This document shows positions 53,631 through 62,751 of a stretch of DNA of 64,000 bases, in pieces. This stretch comes from an uncultured Chloroflexales bacterium (GTDB taxonomy: Bacteria > Chloroflexota > Chloroflexia > Chloroflexales > Chloroflexaceae), in contig CAKZSI010000032.1 of the NCBI GenBank assembly GCA_937918935.1, forward strand, positions 1 to 64,000, written 5' to 3'. Numbering within the stretch: the stretch's first letter is position 1; every line of letters begins with the position of its first letter. Below the pieces are notes generated by a model that was not told where the DNA came from, did no database searches, and saw only the letters and a list, made by a program, of their open reading frames with translations. The translations under genes were made by a program, and so were the position numbers.

Positions 53631-54005
53631 TCACGTCTGAGGCGCCTCCGTATCCACCCACGCCAGATACGTTTCCAGCGGGCCGTTGAAATAAACGTGG
53701 ACGACCTGGTTGAAGGTGACGCGGCTGACGGCCTCCCACACCTCCTGGTCGTCGTGGCTGTGGACGATGAGCATGCCTCGTTCGGGGGCGTACTCGTCCT
53801 CGCCGGGGGGAATGACAAAGGCGAGCCACTCGCCGGGGTAGCGCGCTTCTACCTCGGCAATCGCTTCCACGCGACCCCGCTCGACCATGCCGGTGTAGGG
53901 GCAGCCACAGCCGCAGTCGGGGCCGCAGCTACTGTGGTCGCCGGTACCGCACGATGGGGTTACACCGCCGTGCTCGGCGCTGGTGAGGTTGATCATGACT
54001 GGCAT
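53631..54005 (-). CDS. Small Cys-rich protein of unknown function
   Basis: 124 residues. The N-terminal third has CGTGDHSSCGPDCGCGCPYTGM with five cysteines and a histidine, a possible metal site. The rest (ERGRVEAIAEVEARYPGEWLAFVIPPGEDEYAPERGMLIVHSHDDQEVWEAVSRV) resembles short DUF5678-like proteins, but I do not recognise a family. No signal peptide. A promoter (TTGCAC, 17 nt, TACAAT) places the transcription start at or within a base or two of the ATG, so the mRNA may be leaderless. Convergent with copA, which raises a link to metal handling, but that is inference. Confidence 0.7.
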   Translation of the reverse strand: MPVMINLTSAEHGGVTPSCGTGDHSSCGPDCGCGCPYTGMVERGRVEAIAEVEARYPGEWLAFVIPPGEDEYAPERGMLIVHSHDDQEVWEAVSRVTFNQVVHVYFNGPLETYLAWVDTEAPQT

Positions 54006-54012
54006 GGTCGTG

Positions 54013-54041
54013 ATTGTACACTACCCGCGTGTGGGGTGCAA
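54013..54041 (-). promoter_or_regulatory. Promoter giving a probable leaderless mRNA
   Basis: On the minus strand, TTGCAC (54036-54041), a 17 nt spacer and TACAAT (54013-54018). The ATG begins 8 nt after the -10 hexamer, so the transcript would start at or next to the start codon. Confidence 0.5.
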
Positions 54042-54083
54042 GCGTTTGCCTGCTTCCTGCATACAACCCGACCAGGGCAACAA

Positions 54084-54842
54084 TCACACCACCACAATCG
54101 CCTCGCCGTTCTCCTGCGACTCCGGACTGGCCAGGCGCAGCACGACCGCCGCTACCTCCTCGGGCGACACGGGGCGGGCCTGGTTGCCCGCGGCCAGCAG
54201 CGCGGCCCGCGCCTCGTCCGCCGCGCGGCCGGTTTTCGCCATCAGGTTGGCGACGGCCTCCTCGAGCATGGCCGTGTCCGTCCAGCCGGGGCAGACGGCG
54301 TTGACAGTGATCCCGTGGCGCGCCAGTTCGCCCGCCAGGGAGCGCGTCAGGCCGATCAGGGCGTGTTTGGAGGCGCTGTAGGCCGCGGAGTAGGGCATGC
54401 CCTGCAGCCCGCCGATCGAGGCGATGGTGATGATGCGCCCCCAGCCTGCGGCGATCATGTCGGGGGCCGCAGCTTTGCAGCAGTAGAACGCCCCGCTGGC
54501 GTTCACGCGCATGATCTCCTCCCAGAGGGCGTCGGGGGTGTCGGTCAGCTTCATGCTGGCGGTGATGCCGGCGTTGACAACCAGGATGCCAACCGGGCCA
54601 AAGGCGCCCCGTGTCGCCGCGAAGGCCGCCCGTACCACCTCCGGGTCGCCGGTGTCGCCGGGCAGGGCGATGGCCCGCCCCCCCGCGGCACCGATCGCCG
54701 CCACGGTCTCCTCCAGGCTGCCGGGGTTGCGCCCGGTCACTGCGACCGCCGCGCCCGCCCCGGCCAGGGTCAGGGCCACCGCCCGCCCGATCCCTCGCCC
54801 GCCGCCGGTTACCAGCGCCACCTTGCCGGTGAGTTCGCCCAT
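54084..54842 (-). CDS. SDR-family oxidoreductase (FabG-like)
   Basis: 252 residues, classical short-chain dehydrogenase. Cofactor motif TGGGRGIG (12-19), NAG in LVVNAGIT, catalytic Ser in TIASIGG and the Y-x-x-x-K in AYSASKHA, followed by PGW. The Arg after Thr-Gly-Arg (VTGRNPG) at strand 2 suggests NADP(H). The ATG at 54842 has GGGAGG upstream; a longer frame adds eight residues. The end (SQENGEAIVVV) lacks the usual VDGG. Acts on an alcohol or 3-ketoacyl substrate; the specific one is unknown. Stands alone, 78 bp from the Cys-rich gene. Confidence 0.9.
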   Translation of the reverse strand: MGELTGKVALVTGGGRGIGRAVALTLAGAGAAVAVTGRNPGSLEETVAAIGAAGGRAIALPGDTGDPEVVRAAFAATRGAFGPVGILVVNAGITASMKLTDTPDALWEEIMRVNASGAFYCCKAAAPDMIAAGWGRIITIASIGGLQGMPYSAAYSASKHALIGLTRSLAGELARHGITVNAVCPGWTDTAMLEEAVANLMAKTGRAADEARAALLAAGNQARPVSPEEVAAVVLRLASPESQENGEAIVVV

Positions 54843-54886
54843 AGCTTCCTCCCAGTTACTTTCCACGAATGTTCAGGTGAGGGTTT

Positions 54887-54909
54887 CTGGGAGGGCTTCG
54901 CCCTCCCAG
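54887..54909. other. Perfect GGGAGGGC/GCCCTCCC hairpin
   Basis: Arms CTGGGAGGGC and GCCCTCCCAG with a TTC loop (or a UUCG tetraloop with one fewer pair), 45 bp upstream of the SDR start. It belongs to the family of short GC hairpins scattered in intergenic DNA here. Confidence 0.55.
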
Positions 54910-54977
54910 GCCCTCCCGTGCCGCACCCCTCGCGCGTTGAGTTCGCCGGGCGGCGTTCTCGGTGGCCGGGCGAAGCG

Positions 54978-55030
54978 CGCATCCTCCACAGGGGCCATGC
55001 GTGGCGCGCCTGGCCCCTGTGGAGGATGCG
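54978..55030. other. 20 bp perfect inverted repeat downstream of serS
   Basis: Left arm CGCATCCTCCACAGGGGCCA (54978-54997), 13 nt loop and exact reverse complement at 55011-55030. It lies in the 345 bp gap between serS and the SDR gene, which has no coding sequence that I can support. A degenerate GGGGAAACC palindrome lies at 55149-55171. Confidence 0.7.
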
Positions 55031-55187
55031 CAGGCGTAGCCCCGTCCGTTCCTGGAAGGCGGCCCTGGCGACAGCTATGGCCTGCAAATTGGCGTCGCCT
55101 GCGCAGCACAGTGCAACCCACCCCTCGCGTCCTGCGAGCAGGGGTCGTGAGAAAACCGGGTTTCCCTACAGCCCGCGGCAGAGCGCC

Positions 55188-56453
55188 TTAGCGAATCACC
55201 TCAACCCCGCCCATGTAGGGCCGCAGGACCTCGGGCACGACGATGCTGCCGTCCTCCTGCTGGTAATTTTCCATAATTGCGATAATCGTGCGCGGCAGCC
55301 CCAGGCCGGAACCGTTGAGCGTATGCAGAAACTCCGGCTTCGCGCCTGGCTCGGGGCGGTAACGGAGATTGGCGCGTCGCGCCTGGAAGGCCTCCACGTT
55401 CGAGCACGAACTGACCTCGAGCCACTCGCCCTGCCCCGGCGCCCAGACCTCGATGTCGTAGGTCTTGGCCGACGCGAACCCCAGGTCGCCCGTACAGAGC
55501 AGGCGGGTGCGGAAGGGCAGCCCGAGCAGCCGGCAGCACTCCTCGGCGTCGCGGCGCAGCTTCTCCAGGGCGGCGTAGCTGTTCTCGGGCTTCTCGAACA
55601 TGTACATTTCGACCTTGTCGAACTGATGTCCGCGCTTGATGCCGCGCACATCGCGTCCGGCGCTCATCTGTTCCTTGCGAAAGCAGGGCGTATAGGCCAC
55701 GTGGTAGAGCGGCAACTGCGACGCCTCCAGGATCTCGTCGGCGTAGATGCCGGTGATCGGCACCTCCGCCGTCGGCACCAGCCACAGCCCCGACTCCTCG
55801 TCGCGGTAGAGGTTGTCGCGGAACCTGGGCAACTGGCCCGAACCCCAGAGCACGTTTTCTCTGACCACGAAGGGCGTATAGATCTCCTCGTAGCCCTGCC
55901 GCAGGTGCAGGTCGAGCAGCCACTGGATGGTGGCCCGCTGGAGGCGCGCCCCCAGGCCGCGCATCACGTAGAAGCGCGACCCGGCCAGCTTGACACCCTG
56001 CTCGAAATTGATGATCCCCAGAGCTTCGGCCAGATCCCAGTGGGGCTTCACGAAGGGCGGCGTGCGCGGCTCGCCCTCCTGGTAGACCACCGGATTATCG
56101 CCGTCGTCGCTGCCATCGGGCACATCGGGGTGGGGCAGGTTGCGGATCTCCAGCATCGCCGCCCGCTGCTCCTCCTCGACCCGCGCCACCTCGTGGTCGA
56201 GGGCGCTGATCCGCTCGCCCACCTCGCGCATCGCGGCGATCTGCGCGTTCCGCTCGGCCTCGTCCTGCATCCGGCTGATGGCCTTCGAGACCGCGTTGCG
56301 CCGGGCCTTCAGATCCTCCACCTCGCGCAGCAGGGCCCGGCGACGCTCATCAAAGGCCAGTACCCGATCGACGACCGCCCCGTCAATCTCAAAGCGGGCG
56401 AGTTGCTGCTTGACGTAATCTGGATTTTCACGCAGTAGCTTGATGTCCAACAT
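55188..56453 (-). CDS. serS: Seryl-tRNA synthetase
   Basis: 421 residues, full length. Joins serine to tRNA-Ser in the cytosol. N-terminal tRNA-binding coiled coil (about 25-105: [49 protein letters not shown]), then the class II core: motif 1 near [16 protein letters not shown], the TAE strand [10 protein letters not shown], motif 2 ([34 protein letters not shown]) and motif 3 ([38 protein letters not shown]). The ATG has AAGGAG 8 nt upstream. No T-box leader was seen. Monocistronic here. Confidence 0.97.
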   Translation of the reverse strand: MLDIKLLRENPDYVKQQLARFEIDGAVVDRVLAFDERRRALLREVEDLKARRNAVSKAISRMQDEAERNAQIAAMREVGERISALDHEVARVEEEQRAAMLEIRNLPHPDVPDGSDDGDNPVVYQEGEPRTPPFVKPHWDLAEALGIINFEQGVKLAGSRFYVMRGLGARLQRATIQWLLDLHLRQGYEEIYTPFVVRENVLWGSGQLPRFRDNLYRDEESGLWLVPTAEVPITGIYADEILEASQLPLYHVAYTPCFRKEQMSAGRDVRGIKRGHQFDKVEMYMFEKPENSYAALEKLRRDAEECCRLLGLPFRTRLLCTGDLGFASAKTYDIEVWAPGQGEWLEVSSCSNVEAFQARRANLRYRPEPGAKPEFLHTLNGSGLGLPRTIIAIMENYQQEDGSIVVPEVLRPYMGGVEVIR

Positions 56454-56531
56454 ACCTGCAGCTCCTTAAGTTCTTGAACACTTGGGCCCCAGGAACCCTC
56501 GCATCTGGCGGGCCGGGGCGCGCGGGTCGGG

Positions 56532-57002
56532 CTACTTGCGACTCAACTGGCTCATCACCCGCATGACCTCGACCAGGGATGCCCCTTCCAGATCGCCCGT
56601 GTTAAGCCCTTTGAAGAGGCGTGCCAACTGTTCGCGTTGCGCGGGATCGGGCACGCGATAGGCGGCGAAGAACACCTGGTCGCCTTCACGGGTGAAAAAC
56701 GTAGCGTAGGGTCCGCTGCCACGGTCGAGGGCGGCATGGATGGCCCGCGCGACCAGGGGATTGGTAACGGGGATCATATCCTCGCGGGTTTCCCAGCCCG
56801 TGGGCAGTTCTTCGTCCGTTTCGGTCTCCTCCTCACGCGGAAGCGCGGCGCCCAGCCGCCGCTGCAGGGCAGGTGGAGCATCCGGGGGCAACTGGCCGAT
56901 GCGCGAGGGAAAGTTACCCCAGGCCCGGTTGAGCATATAGGCCGAAATGCCGATCGCCAGCAGACCGGCCACGACGATGATTGCAATCGTTAGCAGATCC
57001 AT
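56532..57002 (-). CDS. Membrane-anchored protein of unknown function
   Basis: 156 residues from the ATG at 57002, which has AGGGAG upstream. One N-terminal span (LLTIAIIVVAGLLAIGISAYML) and a soluble remainder in two parts: an acidic linker (PREEETETDEELPTGWETRED) and a compact domain (NPLVARAIHAALDRGSGPYATFFTREGDQVFFAAYRVPDPAQREQLARLFKGLNTGDLEGASLVEVMRVMSQL). I do not recognise a named family. The ending resembles helical tails of small regulators. Separate from serS by 78 bp. Confidence 0.7.
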   Translation of the reverse strand: MDLLTIAIIVVAGLLAIGISAYMLNRAWGNFPSRIGQLPPDAPPALQRRLGAALPREEETETDEELPTGWETREDMIPVTNPLVARAIHAALDRGSGPYATFFTREGDQVFFAAYRVPDPAQREQLARLFKGLNTGDLEGASLVEVMRVMSQLSRK

Positions 57003-57103
57003 AGGCGGCGCTCCCTGGCGCGCAACCCGCCGGGTTGCGCGCCAACGTCTCACCGGCCCGTAACCCGGAGGGTTGCGCTACAGCCTTCCCCCGGCGGGCC
57101 AGC

Positions 57104-57298
57104 GCGTGGGAAATCCCGGGTTCCCCACGCGCTTCTGGCTGACGCTCCGGCCCCGGTTGCACTGCTGGTCAGGTGTGGGGAAACCCGATTTCTCCGCCTT
57201 CCAACCGGTGTTGCCCCTCTCCAGAGGTATGGGTGTGAGGAACCCGGGGGGCTGGTTTCTCCGGCGGGCAGGGGCACGGGGAAAGCCGGTTGCCCCAG
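57104..57298. repeat. Cluster of four GGGGAAACC-type palindromes
   Basis: Within about 200 bp: a copy at 57104-57131 (GGGAAATCCCGGGTTCCCC), 57174-57198 (GGGGAAACCCGATTTCTCC), a degenerate one near 57236-57252, and 57279-57297 (GGGGAAAGCCGGTTGCCCC). It fills the 299 bp gap between a membrane-protein gene and a Nudix gene. The copies are diverged, so they are not a fresh tandem array. Confidence 0.7.
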
Positions 57299-57301
57299 TT
57301 T

Positions 57302-57796
57302 TCATAACAGCGTATAGCTCCAACTGACCGGTTGGCCCTCGCGATACGGCATTACTCCGTGGAACTGCCGCGGATCGTTGTTGAAGACCAGGGGCAGGAA
57401 GTAGGGATCGCCGGGCCAGAGGGGCAGATCGCCGCGCAGCAGCCGCTCGACCGGCGCCCACTCCAGGCTGCCCTCGGCATTGGCTGGTGGTGGCTCGCCG
57501 CGGAAGCGAGTAATAAGAAAGATGAACCCCAGCCAGTCCTCGCCCTGTTTCCCAAAGCCGGGCCAGCTAATCGTCCCGCGCAGGGTCAGTTCAAGCGCCT
57601 CGATTGCCGCCTCCTCGCGCAACTCCCGGCGCATACCGCTCACCACGTCTTCGTATGGCTCGATTTTTCCACCCAGGCCGTTGTACTTGCCAAGATGTTG
57701 ATCCTGCGCGCGTGCATTGCGATGCACCAGCAGCACCGAGGCGCGATCGGGCGAGAGGACGTACCCCAGGGTGGCGATGATGGGTGTGTATGGCAT
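57302..57796 (-). CDS. Nudix hydrolase (MutT-like)
   Basis: 164 residues. Nudix box GKIEPYEDVVSGMRRELREEAAI (43-65) matches G-x5-E-x7-R-E-U-x-E-E with A where most have G in the E-E-x-G step. YVLSPDRASVLLVHRNARAQDQHLGKYNGLGG is typical of 8-oxo-dGTP diphosphatases. Would hydrolyse an oxidised or surplus nucleotide. The start at 57796 falls just before an ATTTTGGATT-type repeat (57807 onward). Separate from the second Nudix gene by 113 bp. Confidence 0.88.
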   Translation of the reverse strand: MPYTPIIATLGYVLSPDRASVLLVHRNARAQDQHLGKYNGLGGKIEPYEDVVSGMRRELREEAAIEALELTLRGTISWPGFGKQGEDWLGFIFLITRFRGEPPPANAEGSLEWAPVERLLRGDLPLWPGDPYFLPLVFNNDPRQFHGVMPYREGQPVSWSYTLL

Positions 57797-57806
57797 AGGT
57801 TATACC

Positions 57807-57884
57807 ATTTTGGATTTTGGATTGCCGTACATGCACCCTGATGAGACCGGGCGATGATGCGGATGCACGGTATGCAACAGGCGG
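57807..57884 (+). repeat. ATTTTGGATT-type dispersed repeat, copy C
   Basis: ATTTTGGATTTTGGATTGCC, then TGATGAGACCGGGCGATGATGCGG and CAACAGGCGG, matching copies A (25951) and B (38451). It lies in the leader of the Nudix gene at 57302-57796. Confidence 0.65.
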
Positions 57885-57909
57885 CGCAGGGCACGGCCCT
57901 CCGCACTCC

Positions 57910-58410
57910 TCACCACGGCCCATAGAGGCCCCGGGCGCCCGCGTAGTATTCCTCAAGGCGGCGGAGGCTGCCCGGTTCGGTGTTCACCGGCAGATCGCCC
58001 CGGCGGAAAAAGCGTGCGTCAACGATCTCCAGGTCATAGGCGGGGGGGCGAGCCTGCCCCAGCGGTTCGCAGACGAACACGGCCACGTAGTTGGTCATGC
58101 CTTCCGCGATGGCCCGGTACAGGCCCAGCAGCGCGAGCGGGCGCGTTTCGCAGCCGGCCTCCTCGCGCACCTCGCGGACGACCGCGGCGACCAGCGTCTC
58201 GCTCCGGCCCAATCCGCCGCCGGGCAGCGACCAGGGGTAACGCCCGCCCCGGTGGCGCACCAGTAAGACCTCGTCATCGCGCATGACCAGGGCGCGCACG
58301 CCGACCTCGGTGGGACGGGTGAGCTGGCGCAGCCCGGCGCGGACGAGGATGATGGCATTATACGCGAGCGACAACCCGCCTTCGCGCAGGCTGGCCTTCC
58401 AGATGTGCAT
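57910..58410 (-). CDS. Nudix hydrolase
   Basis: 166 residues from the ATG at 58410. An N-terminal helix (YNAIILVRAGLRQLTRPTEVGVRALV) precedes the fold; the Nudix box is GGLGRSETLVAAVVREVREEAGC (65-87), fully canonical. The order (R-P-T-x-x-G-V-R-A-L-V-...-L-V-R-H) is common in ADP-ribose/NUDT-type enzymes of this phylum, but substrate cannot be told. No strong ribosome binding site just before the ATG. Divergent in sequence from its neighbour, so not a recent duplicate. Confidence 0.88.
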   Translation of the reverse strand: MHIWKASLREGGLSLAYNAIILVRAGLRQLTRPTEVGVRALVMRDDEVLLVRHRGGRYPWSLPGGGLGRSETLVAAVVREVREEAGCETRPLALLGLYRAIAEGMTNYVAVFVCEPLGQARPPAYDLEIVDARFFRRGDLPVNTEPGSLRRLEEYYAGARGLYGPW

Positions 58411-58496
58411 AGAGCAAAACACCCCCGTCCTCCGGTGGAAGGACGAGGGTAGTTCCTCGATGTCCAGCGTGCCTCCCGTGGATGAAGCTTACGCTC

Positions 58497-58751
58497 TCAG
58501 CCCCGTGTGTGGGCCGGCGCCGCGGGCAGCAGGGCCAGGTGCCGGGCGCGCTTGATGGCCACCGACAGGCGCCGCTGCATCTTGGCCGTCACGCCGGTGC
58601 GCCGGCGAGGCAGGATCTTGCCCTGGGCCGTGACGTACTTCTGGAGGCGCTTGACGTCTTTGTAATCGGGCACAATGCCCAGCTTCGTGAATTCGCACTC
58701 GCGGCGGCGACCACGCCCCCCGCCGCCCTTCACCGTTCGAGTCCGGCTCAT
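58497..58751 (-). CDS. rpsR: 30S ribosomal protein bS18
   Basis: 84 residues. [48 protein letters not shown] is the unmistakable bS18 core that contacts 16S rRNA and bS6 in the platform. The N-terminus is basic and Gly/Arg-rich ([15 protein letters not shown]), and only one Cys remains, so this is the zinc-free (C-minus) form. The ATG at 58751 follows AGGAGA. It is not next to rpsF, ssb or rplI as is usual, so it may be a paralogue or a relocated gene. No evidence of decay. Confidence 0.93.
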   Translation of the reverse strand: MSRTRTVKGGGGRGRRRECEFTKLGIVPDYKDVKRLQKYVTAQGKILPRRRTGVTAKMQRRLSVAIKRARHLALLPAAPAHTRG

Positions 58752-59306
58752 ACCCTATCGCTCTCCTCGGATCAGTTCCAGGATGACACAGGCAAACCAT
58801 CACGTAGTATACCACATGGGAGGCGCAGCTTTCTCATGAAAACACGTTACGGGGTGCAGCGTCATGTGTTGCGTGAACCCCGTGCGCCGGCAACGGTCAT
58901 ACACCCTCGGTCGCCGCTGACAACGTCCACGCCGTGGGGGTTTTCGCCCCCGCCCTCGGGCGGATTGATTGCCCTGGCCGCCGGGGCGGCCACAAGGGCC
59001 GCCCCTACTGCCGCGACGCCCGACGGGGCGGCGGCAGTTTACGGGTGCGATCAAAGGGTTGGCACGTGCTGCAGCCCGCCGGGCGCCTGACATGCAAGTC
59101 CCCGCTCGGGTTGTGCAGGCTGCTTGCGGCGCCGGCTTCACAGGACGGTAGCTCGCGGCTTGAGCCGCCAGGCGTGGGTGGATAGCGAATTATTTCTTCA
59201 AAGACCATCAGCCGCCGCGAAGGGGAGTGTGCAAGACGTTTCGTTACACTCTATCGTGTCCGTGGGAAGGTCCGGGAGGGTGCGGCCCTCCTGAACCTTG
59301 CTCCGC
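58752..59306. other. Non-coding gap, 555 bp
   Basis: I see no gene here. It contains a perfect hairpin, GGGGCGGCC (58983-58991) / GGCCGCCCC (58997-59005), a GGGGG-TTTTCG-CCCCC stem near 58936-58952, and GGGAGGGTGCGGCCCTCC near 59273, the short hairpin type seen elsewhere. It separates rpsR from the gatA 3' end (both minus strand). Confidence 0.5.
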
Positions 59307-60758
59307 TCACAGCGCCGGGGAGCGTGTGTGCCAGTCAGTGAGGCGCTGGTAGGCGTCGCCAACCCGCAAGAGCGTGGCTTCGTCGAAGGGGCGGCCAATC
59401 AACTGTAACCCGACGGGCAGCCCCTGGCTGAAGCCGCACGGCACCACCAGACCGGGCACGCCGGCCAGGTTGATCGGCAGGGTGCACACGTCGCTCAGGT
59501 ACATGGCGATGGGGTCATCGAGCTTCTCGCCCACCTTGAAGGCGACCGTAGGGGAGGTGGGTGCGGCAATCACATCAACGCGGGCAAAAGCCTGCTCGAA
59601 ATCGCGTTTGATGAGCGTGCGCACCTGCTGGGCACGCTTGTAGTAGGCGTCGTAGTAGCCTGCCGAAAGGGCGTAGGTCCCCAGCATAATGCGCCGGCGT
59701 ACCTCCGGGCCGAAGCGACGCCCCCGCGTCAGTTCGATCTCGTCCCACATGCTCTCACCGCGCTCGCGCGGGCCGTAGCGCACCCCGTCGAAGCGCGCCA
59801 GGTTGGCGCTGGCTTCCGCCGGAGCGATGATGTAGTAGGCCGGCAGCGCGTAGCGGGTGTGAGGCAGCGAGATCTCCACCACCTCGGCGCCCTGCGCGCG
59901 CAGCACGGCGATGGCCTCGCGGGTGGCCTGTTCGACCCCCGGCTCCATGCCCTCGACGAAGTACTCGTCAGGCACCCCGATGCGCAGCCCGCGCACCGCG
60001 CCGCTCAGCGCGGCGCGGTAGTCGGCCACCGGCACGGGGGCGCTGGTGCCGTCGCGCGGGTCATGGCCGGCGATCACCTGCATCACCAGCGCCAGATCCT
60101 CCACCGTGCGCGCGAAGGGGCCGATCTGGTCGAGCGAGGAGCCGTAGGCCACCAGGCCGAAGCGACTCACGCGCCCGTAGGTGGGCTTGAGGCCACTGAC
60201 GCCGCAGAGGGCCGCCGGCTGGCGGATCGATCCGCCGGTATCGGTGCCCAGGCTGGCCGGGGCCATCAGCGCCGCCACTGCCGCCGCACTGCCGCCGCTG
60301 CTGCCGCCCGGCACGCGCTCGAGGTCCCACGGGTTACGGGTGATGTGAAAGGCGCTGGTCTCGGTGCTGGATCCCATGGCAAACTCGTCGCAGTTGAGCT
60401 TGCCCAGGCTGATCGCCCCCGCGGCTTTGAGGCGGGTGACCACCGTGGCGTCGTAGGGCGGTACGAAGGTCTCCAGAATGGCCGAGCCGCAGGTGGTGCG
60501 CACACCACGGGTGCAGATCACGTCCTTGATGGCCAGCGGCACGCCGTGGAGCGGACCGGAGTCGTGGCGGCGGGCGGCATCGGCGGCGCGGGCTTCGGCC
60601 AGGGCCTGGTCACCGGTAAGCGTGAGAAAGGCGCGTACCCGTGGCTCGACGGCCTGGATGCGCGCGAGCAGGGCCTCGGTGAGTTCGTAGGAACTGAGCG
60701 TGCCGGCGGCGAGGGCGGCCCCCGCAGCGGCGACGGTCAGGGTATGCAGGTCGGTCAT
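59307..60758 (-). CDS. gatA: Glutamyl-tRNA(Gln)/aspartyl-tRNA(Asn) amidotransferase subunit A
   Basis: 483 residues from the ATG at 60758 (AGGGGAG upstream); a longer frame only adds repeat-derived sequence. Amidase-signature enzyme releasing ammonia from glutamine for Gln-tRNA or Asn-tRNA synthesis. The Ser-cisSer-Lys triad is visible: Lys78 in LAIKDVI, Ser153 in [12 protein letters not shown] and Ser177 in [11 protein letters not shown]. The C-terminus ([22 protein letters not shown]) is standard. gatB and gatC are not in the window. Monocistronic here. Confidence 0.96.
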   Translation of the reverse strand: MTDLHTLTVAAAGAALAAGTLSSYELTEALLARIQAVEPRVRAFLTLTGDQALAEARAADAARRHDSGPLHGVPLAIKDVICTRGVRTTCGSAILETFVPPYDATVVTRLKAAGAISLGKLNCDEFAMGSSTETSAFHITRNPWDLERVPGGSSGGSAAAVAALMAPASLGTDTGGSIRQPAALCGVSGLKPTYGRVSRFGLVAYGSSLDQIGPFARTVEDLALVMQVIAGHDPRDGTSAPVPVADYRAALSGAVRGLRIGVPDEYFVEGMEPGVEQATREAIAVLRAQGAEVVEISLPHTRYALPAYYIIAPAEASANLARFDGVRYGPRERGESMWDEIELTRGRRFGPEVRRRIMLGTYALSAGYYDAYYKRAQQVRTLIKRDFEQAFARVDVIAAPTSPTVAFKVGEKLDDPIAMYLSDVCTLPINLAGVPGLVVPCGFSQGLPVGLQLIGRPFDEATLLRVGDAYQRLTDWHTRSPAL

Positions 60759-60881
60759 CGGCTCTCCCCTGTACGGATCGGCGCCTGCCGCGCCGGGAAG
60801 TGATGCCTCCATTATACCCCGATGCGGGCCGAGGCTTTTGGGGAGCGTAACTCTACCGAACCCTCCCTTCGAGCAGGGCGT

Positions 60882-60904
60882 GTGGGGAAACCAGGTTTCT
60901 CCAC
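60882..60904. repeat. Dispersed palindromic repeat
   Basis: GTGGGGAAACCAGGTTTCTCCAC (one mismatch) in the gap between pstB and gatA, 36 bp past the pstB stop. The upstream CCCTCCCTTCGAGCAGGG is shared with the copy near 61897. Confidence 0.75.
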
Positions 60905-60939
60905 ATTGCTCCAACCGCTGTCGAGGCGTTTTCTACGCC

Positions 60940-61800
<861 letters not shown>

Positions 61801-61896
61801 GGGTCAGGCTCCTGTGCGGCTGCACCGCGCAATAATGGAAGGATGGATGTTCCTGGGTTGGCGAAGCTATGCCAGCCTCTCCCTTCGAGCACGGGA

Positions 61897-61919
61897 GTGG
61901 GGAAACCTGGTTTCCCCAC
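61897..61919. repeat. Dispersed palindromic repeat between the two pstB genes
   Basis: Perfect GTGGGGAAACC T GGTTTCCCCAC with 11 bp arms, 7 bp past the stop of the upstream pstB. In the transcript it would form a hairpin between the two pstB cistrons. Confidence 0.85.
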
Positions 61920-61926
61920 GTTCTTG

Positions 61927-62745
61927 TCAGCCCACTCTGCCACTGATGTAATCCTCTGTCCGGGGATCTTTAGGAGTAGAAAAGATCTGCTCGGTGGGGC
62001 CTTCTTCGATCAGAACGCCAACAGGTATGTCATCGTTCTTTTCCACCATAAACACAGCGGTGCGATCCGAGATCCGCGCCGCCTGCTGCATGTTGTGGGT
62101 CACAATCACGATCGTGTAACGCTGGCGCAGGCTGAGCAATAGTTCCTCGATCCGGAGGGTCGAGATGGGGTCAAGCGCCGAGCAGGGCTCGTCGAAGAGC
62201 ATGATGTCGGGTTCGACGGCGATGGTGCGGGCGATGCTCAGGCGTTGCTGCTGGCCGCCGGAGAGGGCCATGCCGGAGAGATGCAGCTTGTCTTTCACCT
62301 CGTCCCACAGATTGGCGTCGCGGAGAGCTTTTTCCACGCGCGTGTCTAGCTCGGCTTTGTTCTTGATCCCGCCGAGGCGCAGACCCACGGCAACGTTCTC
62401 GTAGATGTTACGCGTGCGCAGGGCGATCGGCAACTGGAAGACCATGCCGATTTTGCGCCGCACCAGGGCCGGATCGATCCCCGGTGCGTAGATGTTGATG
62501 TCGTCGAGCTTGACCAGACCCTCCGCGTGGGCGTAGGGAACCAGTTCGTGCATACGATTCAGGCAGCGCAGCACGGTGCTTTTCCCGCAGCCCGAGGGGC
62601 CGATCAGCGCCAGGATCTGGTTCGGCCGCACGTCCAGATCCAGGGCCTGCACGGCCAGACGCTTGCCGTAGAAGGGCTTGAGTCCACGCACGGTCATGCT
62701 GTGGGCAGTCTGGGTAGCCAGGGTGGGTTGGGTTGCGACGGCCAT
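61927..62745 (-). CDS. pstB: Phosphate ABC transporter ATP-binding protein (copy 2)
   Basis: 272 residues. Walker [10 protein letters not shown] (49-57), VGMVFQ-type segment [23 protein letters not shown], signature [33 protein letters not shown], and [11 protein letters not shown]. The Q-loop segment has LPIA where most PstB proteins have RPNPF, so it differs from its partner at a surface that contacts the permease. The start is 6 nt past the pstA stop, with AGAGGTG upstream, so it is the closer partner of pstA-pstC. Confidence 0.95.
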   Translation of the reverse strand: MAVATQPTLATQTAHSMTVRGLKPFYGKRLAVQALDLDVRPNQILALIGPSGCGKSTVLRCLNRMHELVPYAHAEGLVKLDDINIYAPGIDPALVRRKIGMVFQLPIALRTRNIYENVAVGLRLGGIKNKAELDTRVEKALRDANLWDEVKDKLHLSGMALSGGQQQRLSIARTIAVEPDIMLFDEPCSALDPISTLRIEELLLSLRQRYTIVIVTHNMQQAARISDRTAVFMVEKNDDIPVGVLIEEGPTEQIFSTPKDPRTEDYISGRVG

Positions 62746-62751
62746 GAGCGG

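Noticed and set aside
57104-57298. Tandem repeat array or origin iterons
   Set aside because: The four palindromes are diverged and irregularly spaced; no DnaA boxes or replication gene nearby.
58752-59306. tRNA or structured RNA gene
   Set aside because: Only short GC hairpins were seen; no cloverleaf with TTC-type arm could be drawn.
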